Source: Cacajao melanocephalus (lineage: Eukaryota > Chordata > Mammalia > Primates > Pitheciidae). From it: a DNA stretch of 64,000 nt. The stretch covers positions 1 through 64,000 of the forward strand of contig CAUYLG010017979.1 of assembly GCA_963573385.1 (NCBI GenBank), written 5' to 3'. Of this stretch, positions 12,248 to 27,230 are shown in pieces. Each line of letters begins with the position of its first letter. Positions within the stretch are counted from its first letter, which is position 1. Position numbers and translations under genes: made by a program. The notes beneath the pieces were generated by a model that ran no database searches, was not told where the DNA came from, and saw nothing but the letters and a program-made list of their open reading frames with translations.

Positions 12248-12632
12248 AACTCAGTCAGCTTGAGCTACCAAAGAAAATTCCATCAACTGGATAGCTTAGA
12301 CAACAGCAACTTATTTTCTCATAGTTCTGGAGGCTCAAAGTCCAAGATTAGGGTGCCAGTATGTCAAGTTCTTTTGAGGGCTCTCTTCCTGGTTTGCAAA
12401 CAACTGCCTTTCCTGCTGTGTTCTCACATGGTACAGAAAGAGAAAGAGAAAGACAGATCTCTGGTGCCTCTTCTTATAAGGACACTATTCCTACTGGCTC
12501 AAGGGCCTATTATTATGACTTCATTTAACCTTAATTACTTCCATAAAGGCCCTATTTCCAAATATAGTGGCATTTGTGGTAAGGGCTTCAATCAGTGAAT
12601 CTAGTGGGAACACAAACACCAAGTCCATAATA
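12248..12632 (-). repeat. 3' LTR of the MLT1 element
   Basis: Antisense MLT1 landmarks: ctcatagttctggaggctca, ctctcttcctggtttgcaaa, ttcttataaggacactattc and aaggccctatttccaaatat. On the element's own strand it would carry the polyadenylation region. It is diverged from its partner LTR at 14285, consistent with great age. Confidence 0.85.
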
Positions 12633-14284
<1,652 letters not shown>

Positions 14285-14663
14285 GTCTTATTCAGCTTAG
14301 GCTGCTATAACAAACCATCATAGGCTGGGTGATTTCAGCAGGGAAATTTATTTTCTCAGAGTTCTGGAGGCTGGAAGTTTAAAATCAGAGTGTCAGTATA
14401 GCCAGGTTCTGGTAAGGGGTCTCCGAGGGCTCCTTTCTGGCTTGAAGATGGCTGTCTTCTGGCAGTGTTTTCATATGGCAGAGAGAGAGAGTGTATGCTC
14501 TCTGTTATCTTGCCTAATAATCCTGTTGGATCAGGGCCCTACCCTACGACATCATTTAACATTAACTACTCTATAAAGGCCCTATCCCTAAATATAGTCA
14601 CATCAGGGGGTTAGGACTTTAACATATACATTTTGGGAAGACATAAACATTTGGTCCATAGCA
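14285..14663 (-). repeat. 5' LTR of the MLT1 element
   Basis: Antisense MLT1: aggctgctataacaaaccat, ctcagagttctggaggctgg and aaggccctatccctaaatat, ending tggtccatagca, the complement of the TG-starting LTR end. Confidence 0.88.
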
Positions 14664-14799
14664 AAGAGATTTTGTTAATTAACAGATATATTTATAATGT
14701 TTAACTTTGAAAGCAATATAATTAGTGCTAATAAAAATAAACTATGTATATATTGAAATATCAAATATTAAAATATTATACATGATTCTGAAATAGTTA

Positions 14800-15480
14800 C
14801 ATTGGTACAACCCTTTTGAAAGACTTATTAAGAGTTTAAAATAGTCACAAACTTAGACTCAATAGCTTTCAACTGGAACATTATTCTAAGTAAATAATTG
14901 CAAAGAAGTTGATTGCAGGAAAAGAAAACAATGATGTAAATGTATTACAATAGGAGAATGATTACTAAGTACAATAGGACATAACTATAGTTGACCCCTT
15001 CAGCATTGCTCAGACATATCACTAACTATTATTATATAAATAAGTTACAAAGGGTCTGTATGTGTGTATATATGTTTATATGCATATGTGGAAAAACGAG
15101 AATCTTATAAATTGCTGGTGAAAATATAAACTAATACAATAACCATATAATGTGAACAGACAATAGCCCTCAAAGATATGCATACTATTTACTTTTTTCA
15201 TACCAATTTTACTTCTAGATATATACCCTGGATAAATTTTAATACAAGCACATGAGTTTTATAAAAGGTACACAAGTATTTGTAGCATTGTTTATTAGAC
15301 ACAAAATGTCTATCAACAAGTAATAAGTAGACTGTAGTATATTCATACAATAAAATGAATAAAATACTGTGTGGAAGTTAAAAGTCAATGTATAACATCT
15401 TTATATTTCAGCATAAATATGTCTCATAAATATATTTCAAGCACAGAGTGACATTTATAGTATATCATTAAAGTATAAAA
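14800..15480 (+). mobile_element. L1M 3' region, probably two partial copies in tandem
   Basis: Old L1 3' blocks appear twice: tggtacaacccttttgaaag (14813) with tctaagtaaataattgcaaa, and again ttgctggtgaaaatataaac with ttttacttctagatatatac and atgtctatcaacaagtaata. The second copy may continue beyond the younger insertions, near 18180-18230 (ttacctctagagaggaggca). Confidence 0.65.
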
Positions 15481-15562
15481 AAGGCAAAACACATATATAC
15501 ATGTAATATATACATATACATAAACATATATGTTTTAATATAAACATATGCATTTATACATA
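15481..15562 (+). repeat. TA/CA-rich low-complexity DNA left of the MST LTR
   Basis: Repeated TACATA-type units. The same type resumes at 15899-15965, so the MST LTR probably inserted into one such tract. Confidence 0.7.
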
Positions 15563-15898
15563 TGATTGGTTTGGCTGTGTCCCCAACAAATCTCAACTTG
15601 AATTGTATCTCCAAGAATTCCCACAACCTAGAGGGAGGTAATTGAATCATGGGGGCCAGTCTTTCCTATGCTAGTCTTGTGACAGTGAATAAGTCTCATG
15701 ACATCTGATGGGTCTATTAGGGGTTTCTGCTTTTGCTTCTTCCTCATTTTCTCTTGCTGCCGCCATGTAAGAAGTGCCTTTAGCCTTCCTCATGATTCTG
15801 AGGGTCCCCCAGCCATGAGGAACTGTAAGTCCAATTAAACCTCTTTTTCTTCCTAGTCTCAGGTATGTCTTTATCAGCAGTGTGAAAACAGACTAACA
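15563..15898 (+). mobile_element. MST-type MaLR solo LTR
   Basis: Sense-strand MST/THE1-family landmarks: ggtttggctgtgtccccaac, ggtaattgaatcatgggggc, gtgaataagtctcatgacat, gctgccgccatgtaagaagt and the end tttatcagcagtgtgaaaac with gactaaca. It is solo and has no internal region beside it. Confidence 0.92.
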
Positions 15899-15965
15899 TA
15901 ACATATATGTAAATACATACATATACATATATAATGTAAATACATACATATACATATATATATAA

Positions 15966-16666
15966 GGACACCCTAGTCAATAAATGGTGCTGGGATAACT
16001 AGCAAGCTACATGTAAAAGAGTAAAACTGGATCCTTGTCTCTCAACTTATACAAAAATCAAATCAAGATGGATCAAAGATTAAAATCTAAGACCTGAAAC
16101 CATAAAAATTCTAGAAGATAACATCAGAAAAACTCTTCTAGACGTCAGCATAGGCAAAGAATTCATGACCAAGAACCCAAAAGCAAATGCAACAAAAACA
16201 AAAATAAATAAACGGGATTTAATTAAACTACAAAGCTTCTGCACAGCAAAAGAAACCATCAGCAGAGTAAACAGACAACCCACAGAGTAGGAGAAAATAT
16301 TCACAAACTATGCATCAAAGAACGAATATCCAGAATCTACAAGGAACTCAAACAAAATTAGCAAGAAAAAAAAACCAAGCAATCCCATCAAAGAGTGGGC
16401 AAAGGACATAAAGAGACAATTCTCAAAGGAAGATACACAAACAGCCAACAAACCTATGAAAATAATGCTCAACACCAGTAATTATCAGGGAAATACAAAT
16501 TAAAACCACAATGAGACACCACCTTACTCCTGCAAAAATGGCCATAATTTAAAAATCAAAAAATAATACATGTTAGCAGGGATGTGGTGAAAAGAGAACT
16601 CTTTTACTCTGCTTATGGTACTGTAAACTAGTACAACGACTATGGAAAACAGTATGGAGATTTCTT
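15966..16666 (+). mobile_element. L1 (L1PA/PB-type) ORF2 3' part, left half of a split copy
   Basis: Typical ORF2 C-terminal coding DNA: caataaatggtgctgggata, caaagcttctgcacagcaaa, agagtgggcaaaggacataa and aaaaccacaatgagacacca. It carries frame-disrupting changes. It is broken at 16666 by a second L1 and resumes at 17525. Confidence 0.92.
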
Positions 16667-17524
16667 TTATTATTATTATTATTATAATACTTTAAGGTCT
16701 GGGACACACATGCAGACCACGCAGGTTTGTTACATAGGTATACACGTGCCATGGTGGTTTGCTGCATTCATCACCCCATCATCTACATTAGGTATTTCTC
16801 CTAATGCCATTCCTCCCCTATCCCCCCATCCCCTGCTATCCCTCCCCTAGCCCCCCACACCCCGACAGGCCCTGGTGTGTGATGTTCCCCTCCCTGTAAC
16901 CATGTGTTCTCATTGTTCAACACCCACTTATGAGTGAGAACATGCAGTGCTTGGTTTTCTGTTCTTGTGTTAGTTTGCTGAGAATGATAGTTTCCAGCTT
17001 CATCCATGTCCCTGCAAACGACATTAACTCATCCTTTTTTTTTACAGCTGCATAGTATTCCATGGTGTATATGTGCCATATTTTCTTTATCTAGTCTATC
17101 ATTGACAGGCATTTGGGTTGGTTCCAAGTCTTTGCTACTGTGGACAGTGCTGCAATAAACATATACGTGCATGTGTTTTTATAGTAGAATGATTTATAAT
17201 CCTTTGGGTATATACCCAGTAATGGGATTGATGGGCCAAATGGTATTTCTAGTTCTAGATCCTTGAGGAATCACCATATTGTCTTCCACAATGGTTGAAT
17301 TAATTTACAGTCCCACCAACAGTGTAAAAGTGTTCCTATTTCTCTACATCCTCTCCAGTATCTGTTGTCTCCTGATTTTTTAATGATCACCATTCTAAGG
17401 GGTGTGAGATGGTATCTCAATGTGGTTTTGATATGGATTTCTATAATGACCAGTGATGATGAGCTTTTTTCATATGTTTTTTGGCTGCATAAATGTCTTC
17501 TTTTGAGAAGAGTCTGTTCATATC
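16667..17524 (-). mobile_element. 5'-truncated L1PA inserted into another L1
   Basis: The antisense L1 3' end starts with a (TTA)n tail (16668-16686), followed by the 3' UTR (tttgttacataggtatacac, catcatctacattaggtatt, atgagtgagaacatgcagtg) and the end of ORF2 (ggatttctataatgaccag). It stops within ORF2 at tctgttcatatc. The host sequence tttctt is repeated on both sides (16661-16666 and 17525-17530), indicating target-primed insertion. Confidence 0.93.
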
Positions 17525-18062
17525 TTTCTTAAAGAAGTAAAAGTAGAATTACCACTTGATCCAGCAATCCCACTACTAGGAATCTACCCAAAAGAAAAGG
17601 AGTCATTATGTGAAAAAGACACATGCACATGCATGTTTATAGCAGCACAATTCACAATTGCAAAAATATGGAACCAGCCTAAATGCCTGTCAATCAACAA
17701 GTGAATAAAGAAAATGTGGTATATATACACCATGGAATACTACTCAGCCATAAAATGGAATGAAATAATGGCCTTTGCAGCAACTTGGATGGAGTTGGAG
17801 GTCATCATTCTAAGTGAAGTAACTCAGAAATGGCAAACTAAAAATTGTATGTTCCCACTTATAAGTAGGAGCTAAGCTATGAGGATGCAAAGGCATAATA
17901 ATGATATAATGGACTTTGGGGACACGGGAAAGTTGGGAGGGAGTGAGGGATAAAAGATTATATATTGGGTACAGCATAAACTGCTAAGGTGAAGGGTGCA
18001 TCAAAAATCTCAGAAATTACCACTAAACTTATCCATGTAACCAAAAACAACATTTTCCCCAA
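17525..18062 (+). mobile_element. L1 ORF2 end and 3' UTR, right half of the split copy
   Basis: Continues the 15966-16666 L1: gatccagcaatcccactact, aacctaaatgcc-type block (agcctaaatgcctgtcaatc), tggaatactactcagccata and cttataagtaggagctaagc, then the A-rich 3' end. Confidence 0.92.
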
Positions 18063-18087
18063 AAAACTATTAAAATAACATAAAATA

Positions 18088-18118
18088 ATAACTATATATA
18101 TATATATACACACACGTG
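18088..18118 (+). repeat. TA/CA microsatellite
   Basis: actatatatatatatatata followed by cacacac directly after the L1 3' end. Confidence 0.9.
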
Positions 18119-18239
18119 TTAGATATACATATGCATATATGCTAATATATACATATACATTTAGAACATATATAATATAAAATATGACCGGATATTTAGA
18201 TAATGTTTACCTCTAGAGAGGAGGCACAGGGAAGAAAAA

Positions 18240-18264
18240 TAGATAGATAGATAGAGAGATAGAT
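18240..18264 (+). repeat. GATA microsatellite
   Basis: Tandem AGAT units (tagatagatagatagagaga, then tagat). Short and interrupted. Confidence 0.9.
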
Positions 18265-18780
18265 GCTTTATTTCCTGAAAAAACCATCTGAAGAAAGGAT
18301 TTGATAGAGTTGGATTTGGCTTACAGAAATGTCTATTCCAATCTTTCATGTCTGGAATATTTCATTATTTTGAAATTAGGAAAAAGAAGCAGCACATTCC
18401 TATTTCATATAGGAGAATAGGAAACACAAAGCTAGGAAGGAGTATGGTATGGTTATTGGACAGTGATAATACTAGCTTGACTTAGGAAGAGATTCTAGTA
18501 TTAAAGAATGAGGAGAAATAAATATGAACTGATAGGAGAATCTTGATGATGTAACATTCAAGGAACCAGGCTGAGGAGTGTAAAAGGAGAGATAGTATTT
18601 GTATTCGGAATATAATTTTCTCTTATATTTGAAATTTTGAGACTAAATGCCTTAATTCCAAGCAAGCTGCTGTATCTGCAGCTTTCTTCTCTAATGGCTT
18701 CTTAAAGAACTGAAGGTGACTCATGTCCTAGCTCAGCCTGGTGGCTACCACAGAAACAATCCAAAATGACATGCCCAGAG
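18265..18780. other. Unique or unresolved DNA between L1 copies
   Basis: No recognised repeat or exon signal. It is mildly purine-rich. Confidence 0.4.
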
Positions 18781-19621
18781 AAAAAAAACAGGAAAAAGAC
18801 AAAATAAATGGCAAACTAATATTGTGTAACTAGAGTCCAGAAAAAAAAAGAAAGTGGGTTAAGAACAAAAAAGGTATTTTAAGACATTAAGCCCAAAAAT
18901 ATAACAAATATTAGAGCCACACATATCCGAAATTCAACAAATTGTAAGAAGTTAAACCCCCATAAAAACACAAATGGCACATCATTATCAAACTGCCAAA
19001 AAAAATTGATCAATATAAATTCTTAAAAGCAATAAAAGAAAAAGTCATTACATATAGAAGTACTATGGTAAGAATACTATCCAATGTTACATCCGAAACT
19101 TGTGATAAACAGAACATCTTTAAAGTCTGGGGAAGAAAATCTATTGACTTAGTCCATACTCAATGGGAAGGAAGGAAGGTCTCAAAAAAGCAAATCTCAT
19201 CTCTTTTAAAAATAAAGTCTTAACAAAAGACATTAAGAGAAGTTCTTTGGGCAAAAGGAAGACAACCTAAGTGGACACTTGAATTTATTAAGTAATAAAG
19301 AATATCAAAACTTATGTGGGTAAAGAAAAAGAATTTTTTTCACATTTTTAAATCTCTTTAAAAATCTCTGTTTAAATAAAAATATAACAATATCTTCTGG
19401 GGAAAATAACAGATAAAAATAAGATATATGACAATAGTGGCACGAATAATAGGAAGGATAAATAAAAACATATGTTCCTTACATTATAATGAAGTAATAA
19501 GTGTTATTCAAAGATAGAGTATAAAAAGCTAAATATATAAATAAAACATCCTAGAGCAATTGCACATACACTCATTCACACAAAACAAGCCAAAAGATAT
19601 AGCTAATAAGCTTACGGTAGC

Positions 19622-20037
19622 TATGTTAGGCCGCTTTCACATTGCTATAAAGGAATGACAGAGGCTGTATAGTTTATAAAGAAATGAGGTTTAATTAGCT
19701 TACAGTTCTGTAGGCTGTACAAGATGGCTCCAGCATCTACCTCTGGTAAGGGCCTTAGGAAGCTCATGATCATGGCAGAAAGTGAAGGAAGAATCAGCAC
19801 ATCAAATGGTAGGAGGAGGAGCAAGAGAGAGGAGGGAAGTCCCAGGCTTTTTTAAACAACCAGATCTCATGTGAACCAACTGAGCAAGAACTCACTTATC
19901 ACCAAGGGGATGGTGCTAACCCATTCAGGAGAGATTTACCCCTATGATCTAATCACATTCCTCCAGGCCCCACTTCCAACAGTGGGAGTCACATTTCAAC
20001 ATGACATTTGGAGGGGACAAACATACAAACTATATCA
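19622..20037 (-). mobile_element. MST-type MaLR solo LTR inside L1M
   Basis: Antisense MST-like LTR: gaaatgaggtttaattagct, gaagctcatgatcatggcag, caaccagatctcatgtgaac and tttggaggggacaaacatac. Perfect 5-bp target duplications gtagc flank it (19617-19621 and 20038-20042). Confidence 0.9.
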
Positions 20038-21364
20038 GTAGCAATGAAGTGACCAAAAAGAAATTTATTTGATCCAAAATAAAGCAGTTAAAATAATGAA
20101 CAAATGAGACAAATAGAACACAAATGACAAGAAAAAATAATTAAACCCAATCATACTAGTAATTATATTAAATATAAATGGTCTAAACACTCCAATTACA
20201 AGAAATTGTCAGATTGAAGGAACAAGCAAGGCACAAATATATTCTTTCTACAAGACAGAATGTAAAGACATAGATAAGTTAAAACTAAAGGATAGAAAAG
20301 TAAAAGGGCAGCATTTTATAATAACATTTGTGAAAAGAAAATTGGAGTAGCTTTATTAACATAAAACAAAATGGACTTCAGAACAAACAATATTACCAGT
20401 AATAAAGAGGAACATTTCATAAGGATTTTTAAGTCAACTTATTAACAAAATATAGCAATCTTAAAATAATATGAACCCAATAACAGCACTTCAAAATATA
20501 TGTAAAAAATACTGATAGAACTGAAAGAAAAAATAGACAAACGCACAATTACAACAAGAATAACAGAAGATGTGAACAACATTATCAACCAGCTTAAACA
20601 AACTGACATTTAAGAACACTCAAACCAGTAAGACAGAACAAACATGGAACATTAATGTGGATATATTTTGAGCCATAAAGCAAATCTCAAAATTTGTCAA
20701 AGAATTAAAATTATAAACAGTATGTTCTCTGACCACAATGGAAACTAGAAACCAATTACAAAAAGATACACAGAAATTCAAAAATAATTGCAAATTAAAC
20801 AACATACTTCTAAATAACAGATATGAAAACTGCAAGGAAAACTTTAAAGTCTTTTGAATTAAAGAAAAATGAAAACAGCATACTGAAATTTGGTAGGCAT
20901 AGCTAAAGCAGGGCTTTGAGGGAAATTTGTAGCATTAAATGCTTATATTAGAAAAGTAGAGAGGTCTAAATCAATTATCTAAGCTTTTACTTTATGAAAC
21001 TAGAAAAAGAAATATCAATTAAAGCCTGCATAAGCAAAAGTAAAAAATTAATAAAGCAAAAAATCAATGAAATAAAGAGCAGACCAAAAATAGAAAATCA
21101 ATTAAATGAAAACTCATTTCTTGGAAAATATTAATAAAATCCATCAACTCATAGCTAGATGAGTTAAGAAAAAAATGAGAGGCTAGAAATTGCCAATATA
21201 AGGAATTAAAAAGCAAATTCTACAGGCTTCAAATGAATAATAATAAAATGTTATAAACATCTTTATGTCAATAAATTTTTAATTTAGATTAAATGAACAA
21301 ATTCCTTCAAAGATCATTAAACTAACGAAGATCAAAAAGAATTATGTAACATAAATAGCTACAT

Positions 21365-21578
21365 GTTGGACATAAAGATATGAACACTGAGGAATACTAG
21401 ATGGGGAAGAGAAGGAGAAGGGCTGAAAAACTACTTATTGAGTATTATGCTCACTACCTGGGTGATGGAATAATTCATACCCCAAACCACAGTGTCACAC
21501 AATATACCCATATAACAGACCTGTACATGTACCCCACTGAATGTAAAATTAAAGTTGATATCATACAAAGGTAAACAA
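21365..21578 (+). mobile_element. Very short L1 3' UTR insertion inside L1M
   Basis: Only the last 200 bases of a younger L1: actactaga-type block (ggaatactagatggggaaga), ctcactacctgggtgatgga, tataacagacctgtacatgt and ttaaagttgata. Target duplications ataaatagctacat (21351-21364) and ataaatagctatacat (21579-21594) bracket it. Confidence 0.9.
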
Positions 21579-21862
21579 ATAAATAGCTATACATCTACTA
21601 AAAAAATTTTAATTCATAATTTAAAACCTACCTATAAACAAAACTCCAGGCCTGGATGGTTTTACTAATAAATTTCACCAAACATTTAATAAATAATAGA
21701 GGTGATAAACAAACTTGGAAAATAGAAGACGAAGAAGTACATCTCAACTCATTTGATGTAGCCAGCATTACCCTAATGCCAAAATCAGATGAAGGTATTA
21801 AAAGAAAAATAAACTATAGGCCAATGCCCCTCAAGATCAGAGATATAAAAATTGCTAGTAGC

Positions 21863-22141
21863 AGCTAGGTGCAGTGTCTCACGCCTGTAATCCCGCACTT
21901 TGGAAGGCTGAAGAAGGTGGATCACAAGGTCAGGAGTTTGTGACCAGCCTAGTCAATATGGTGAAACCCTGTCTCTACCAAAAATACAAAAATTAGGTGG
22001 CATACACCTGTAGTCTCAGCTGCTCGGGAGGCTGAGGCAGGAGAACCACTTGAACCCAGGAGGCGGAGGTTGCAGTGAGCCTAGACTATGCCACTGCACT
22101 CCAGCCTAGGTGACAGAGCAAGACTCTGTCTCAAAAAAAAA
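21863..22141 (+). mobile_element. Alu (AluY/Sc-like) inside L1M
   Basis: Near full-length sense Alu with ggatcacaaggtcaggagtt, a spelling related to AluY/Sc, a shortened middle region, and a 10-A tail. Imperfect flanking copies ttgctagtag and tcactaatag are likely target duplications. Confidence 0.93.
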
Positions 22142-24387
22142 ATCACTAATAGTATTTAATAAATAAATTCAAATAATACATATAAGGAGGATAATACATA
22201 ATATATATGTACATACTACATGAACAAGTAGTGTTTATCTCAGAAACATAAGCCGTATTTAACATTTGAAAATGAATCAACATAATTCACTATATTAATA
22301 GTAAAAATATGTATATGGAAATCTCAATAATTGCAGTAAAAAGTATTTGACAAAATATGTTATCTAAATTATGACCTGAATAAGCAGAAATGAGATCCAC
22401 AAATTCTCACATAGTCCCCAAGGAACAAAAAGGTAGCAAAGCTGCAAGCCAGAAAGGCCTCAGGTATTAAGAGCTAATGACCAATTGGCATTTATACCTG
22501 GAATGAAAGGATGGCACAGTATAAGAAAATAAATGAATGTAATTCTCCACATTAACAAAAAAAAGACTAAAAATCACAATGATGATCTAAACTAATACAG
22601 AGGCAAAATTCGATACACTTTATGATAAAAAAAACAAAGTAAGGATGGATGAAAATAAAAGCCATATATGAGAAGCCCACAGCTAACATCATATTCAACA
22701 GTAAAAGACTGAAAGCTTTTCCTCTAAAATGAAAAACAAGAAAAGGATGCCCACTCTCACTACTACTATTTAATATAGTACTGAAAGTCCTAGTCAGAAC
22801 AGTTAGTTAGACAAGAAAAAGAAATAAAAGGCATTCAAATTGGAAAAGAAGAAGTAAAATTATCTCTGTTCACAGATGACATTATTTTATACATAGAAAC
22901 CCCTAAAAATTCCACACAAAAATCTGTTACAACTAATAATTTCAGCAAAGTTGCAGCATACAAAATTAATGCACAAAAATCAGTTCCATTTCCATACAGT
23001 AACAATGAGAAATCCAAAAAGCAAATTAAGAAAATAATCTAATTTACTATAACATCAAAAAACAAAATACTTAGGAATAAACCTAAGGAAGTGAAAGACT
23101 TGCATAGTGAAAACTACAAAACATTGCTAAAAGAAATAAAAAAGATGCATACAAATGAAATTCATCCCATGTTCATAGACTGGAAGATGCAATATTGTTA
23201 AAATGTCCATACTACACAAAGCTATCTACTGATTCAATATAATCCCTATAAAAATACTAATAGCATTATTTGTCAAAACAGAAAAAAATGCTAAACTTCA
23301 GATAGAATCTCAAGGGATCTGAAATAGCCAGAATAATATTAAAAAGAAGCACAAAGTTGGAGGCCTCACATTTCTTGATTTCAAAACATACTACAAAGCA
23401 ATAGTAATCAATATTATGTGATACTAGCATAAAGACAGATATATAGACTAATGGAACAGAATAGGGATCTCAGAACTAAGCCCCTGCATATATAGTCAAA
23501 TGAACTTCAAAGGGGTGCAAAGACTACACAAGGGGAAAAGAATATCTCTTTAATAAATGATGCTGGGGAAAGTAGATATCCATATATACATGAATGAAGT
23601 TGGCCCCATAAGCATATACAAAAAAAAAATCTCCAAATGGATTAAAAACCTAAATATAAGACCTAAAGCTATTACATTCCCAAAAGAAAACAGAAAATAG
23701 AAAAAGCTTCAGGATCTTGCATTGGCAGTGACTTTTTGAATATGAAATCAAAAGCCCAGTCAACAAAGGTAAAAACAGACAAATGGAATGACATCAAAAT
23801 TTAAAACCTCTGCATGTCAAAGGAAACAATCAACAGAGTGAAAAGCAACCTATGGAATGGAAGAAAATATAAGCAAATGATTTATCTAGTAAGGGGTTAA
23901 TATCCAGAATACATAAGGAACTTCTATAACTCAACAACAACAAAAAACAAATAGACAATCCTTCAAAGAAGATATTCAAGTAAACTATAATGAGATATCC
24001 TCTCACACTTAGTAAGATGACCACTATTAAAGGAACAGAAAATGGCAAGTATTGACCAGTATGTGGAGAAATTAGAACTCTTGTACAGTGTTAGTGGAAA
24101 TCTAAAATAATGCAGTCATTATGGTAAACAGTATGGAATTTCCTCAAAAAATTAAAAATAGAATTACCATATGATCCAGCTATCTCACTTCTTGAATATT
24201 CAAAAAAAATTCAAATCAGGATTTCAAAAAGATAGTGGCACACTCATGTTCAGCACAGCATTATTTACAATAGCCAAGAGGTGGAAGAAACACAAATGTC
24301 CATTAACAGATAAATGGATAACAAAAATGTGGTATGTACATACAAAGGAATTACTCAGCCTTAAAAAGGAAGGAAATGCTGTCATAT

Positions 24388-24950
24388 TAAGGGCCAAAAT
24401 GCCTATAATGACTACACTGCAGAGGCTGCGGGGTGACCCACTTAGGCCAAGAGCAAGATGGAAAAAATGTACTAACTCAGCAAGAATCAAGCTAAGACTA
24501 CAGCATCCAGGGTGGACTCCCACCCACCCAGAGAGCATCCAGCATCAGCCATGGACCTCAGTAAGAGACAAGATCAATCATCTCTGCAGTCAGACACCAT
24601 ATGGCTCAAAGGACCACCTTTCTCTCCCTTAAACCATGATGACTCCAGAATATTTTACTCACATGTTATCCCAAAGAATTTAGAAAATTGAGTAACCTCT
24701 ACTTAGAAAACTATGTACCAACATTTTAAGTTGACATTTAAAATTTTTTTATCACTAGCTTAAAAACAGTTACAAAGTATGTAATTTCTGGCATGTTATA
24801 AATATTGTCATTACCAAAGAAAACTGTTAAATTGGTTTTTAAAATCCATCCAGTGAGGTTAAATACTAGAGCAGTTTTATATCAATAATTATCCATTTTT
24901 TAAAACATGAAAAAAAAACCTCTTCTTTAACAATCAGAAAGTTATGGAAC
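24388..24950. other. Non-L1 sequence of unknown origin, then AT-rich DNA
   Basis: 24388-24640 is of markedly higher GC content than its surroundings and does not match L1. Its open frame continues the L1 frame (residues LRAKMPIMTTLQRL onward, stop at LSLP). It could be an LTR fragment, a retrocopy piece or unique sequence. 24641-24950 is AT-rich without recognised features. Confidence 0.4.
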
Positions 24951-25270
24951 TTTGGTTTTTGGGTTTTTGTTTGTTTGTTTGTTTGTTTTGGGTTTTTTTT
25001 GTTTTGTTTTTTTTGAGACAGGGTCTTGCTCTGTTGCCCAGGCTGGAATGCAGTGGCATGATCACATCTCGCTTCAGCCTTGACCCCAAGGCCCAGGCGA
25101 TCCTCCTATCTCAGCCTCCCAAGTAGCTGGTACCACAGGCATGCATACACCACCACATCTGGCTAAATTTTTTATTTTTGCAGAGATGGTGTCTCCCTAA
25201 GCTGCCAAGGCTGGTCCTAAAATCCTGGACTCAAGTCATCCTCCTGCCTCGGCCTCCCAAAGTGCTAAGA
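24951..25270 (-). mobile_element. AluJ-type SINE
   Basis: Antisense Alu with a long TTTG-type tail, ctctgttgcccaggctggaa, cttcagccttgaccccaagg and a shortened left arm. The direct repeat caatcagaaa occurs at 24931-24940 and 25271-25280. Ten extra bases (gttatggaac) lie between the left repeat and the tail. Confidence 0.92.

Positions 25271-27230
<1,960 letters not shown>

Larger units (their letters stand above)
18781..24387 (+). mobile_element. Long degraded L1M, most of the element length
   Basis: Old L1 sequence in order: a 5' or inter-ORF segment (acatcattatcaaactgcc near 18980, acagaacatctttaaagtct near 19110, taagagaagttctttgggca), ORF2 N-terminal part (ttaaatataaatggtctaaa near 20168), RT region (caggcctggatggttttact at 21648, ttcacagatgacattatttt near 22869) and ORF2 C-terminal part to tactcagccttaaaaaggaa near 24352. 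Stops and frameshifts are everywhere. It is interrupted by an MST LTR, an L1 tail and an Alu. The segment at 22370-22480 does not align with what I expect and may be a small rearrangement. Confidence 0.85.

Noticed and set aside
24171..24632. 153-codon plus-strand ORF
   Set aside because: It is L1M ORF2 remnant continuing into unexplained GC-richer DNA, with no independent evidence of coding.
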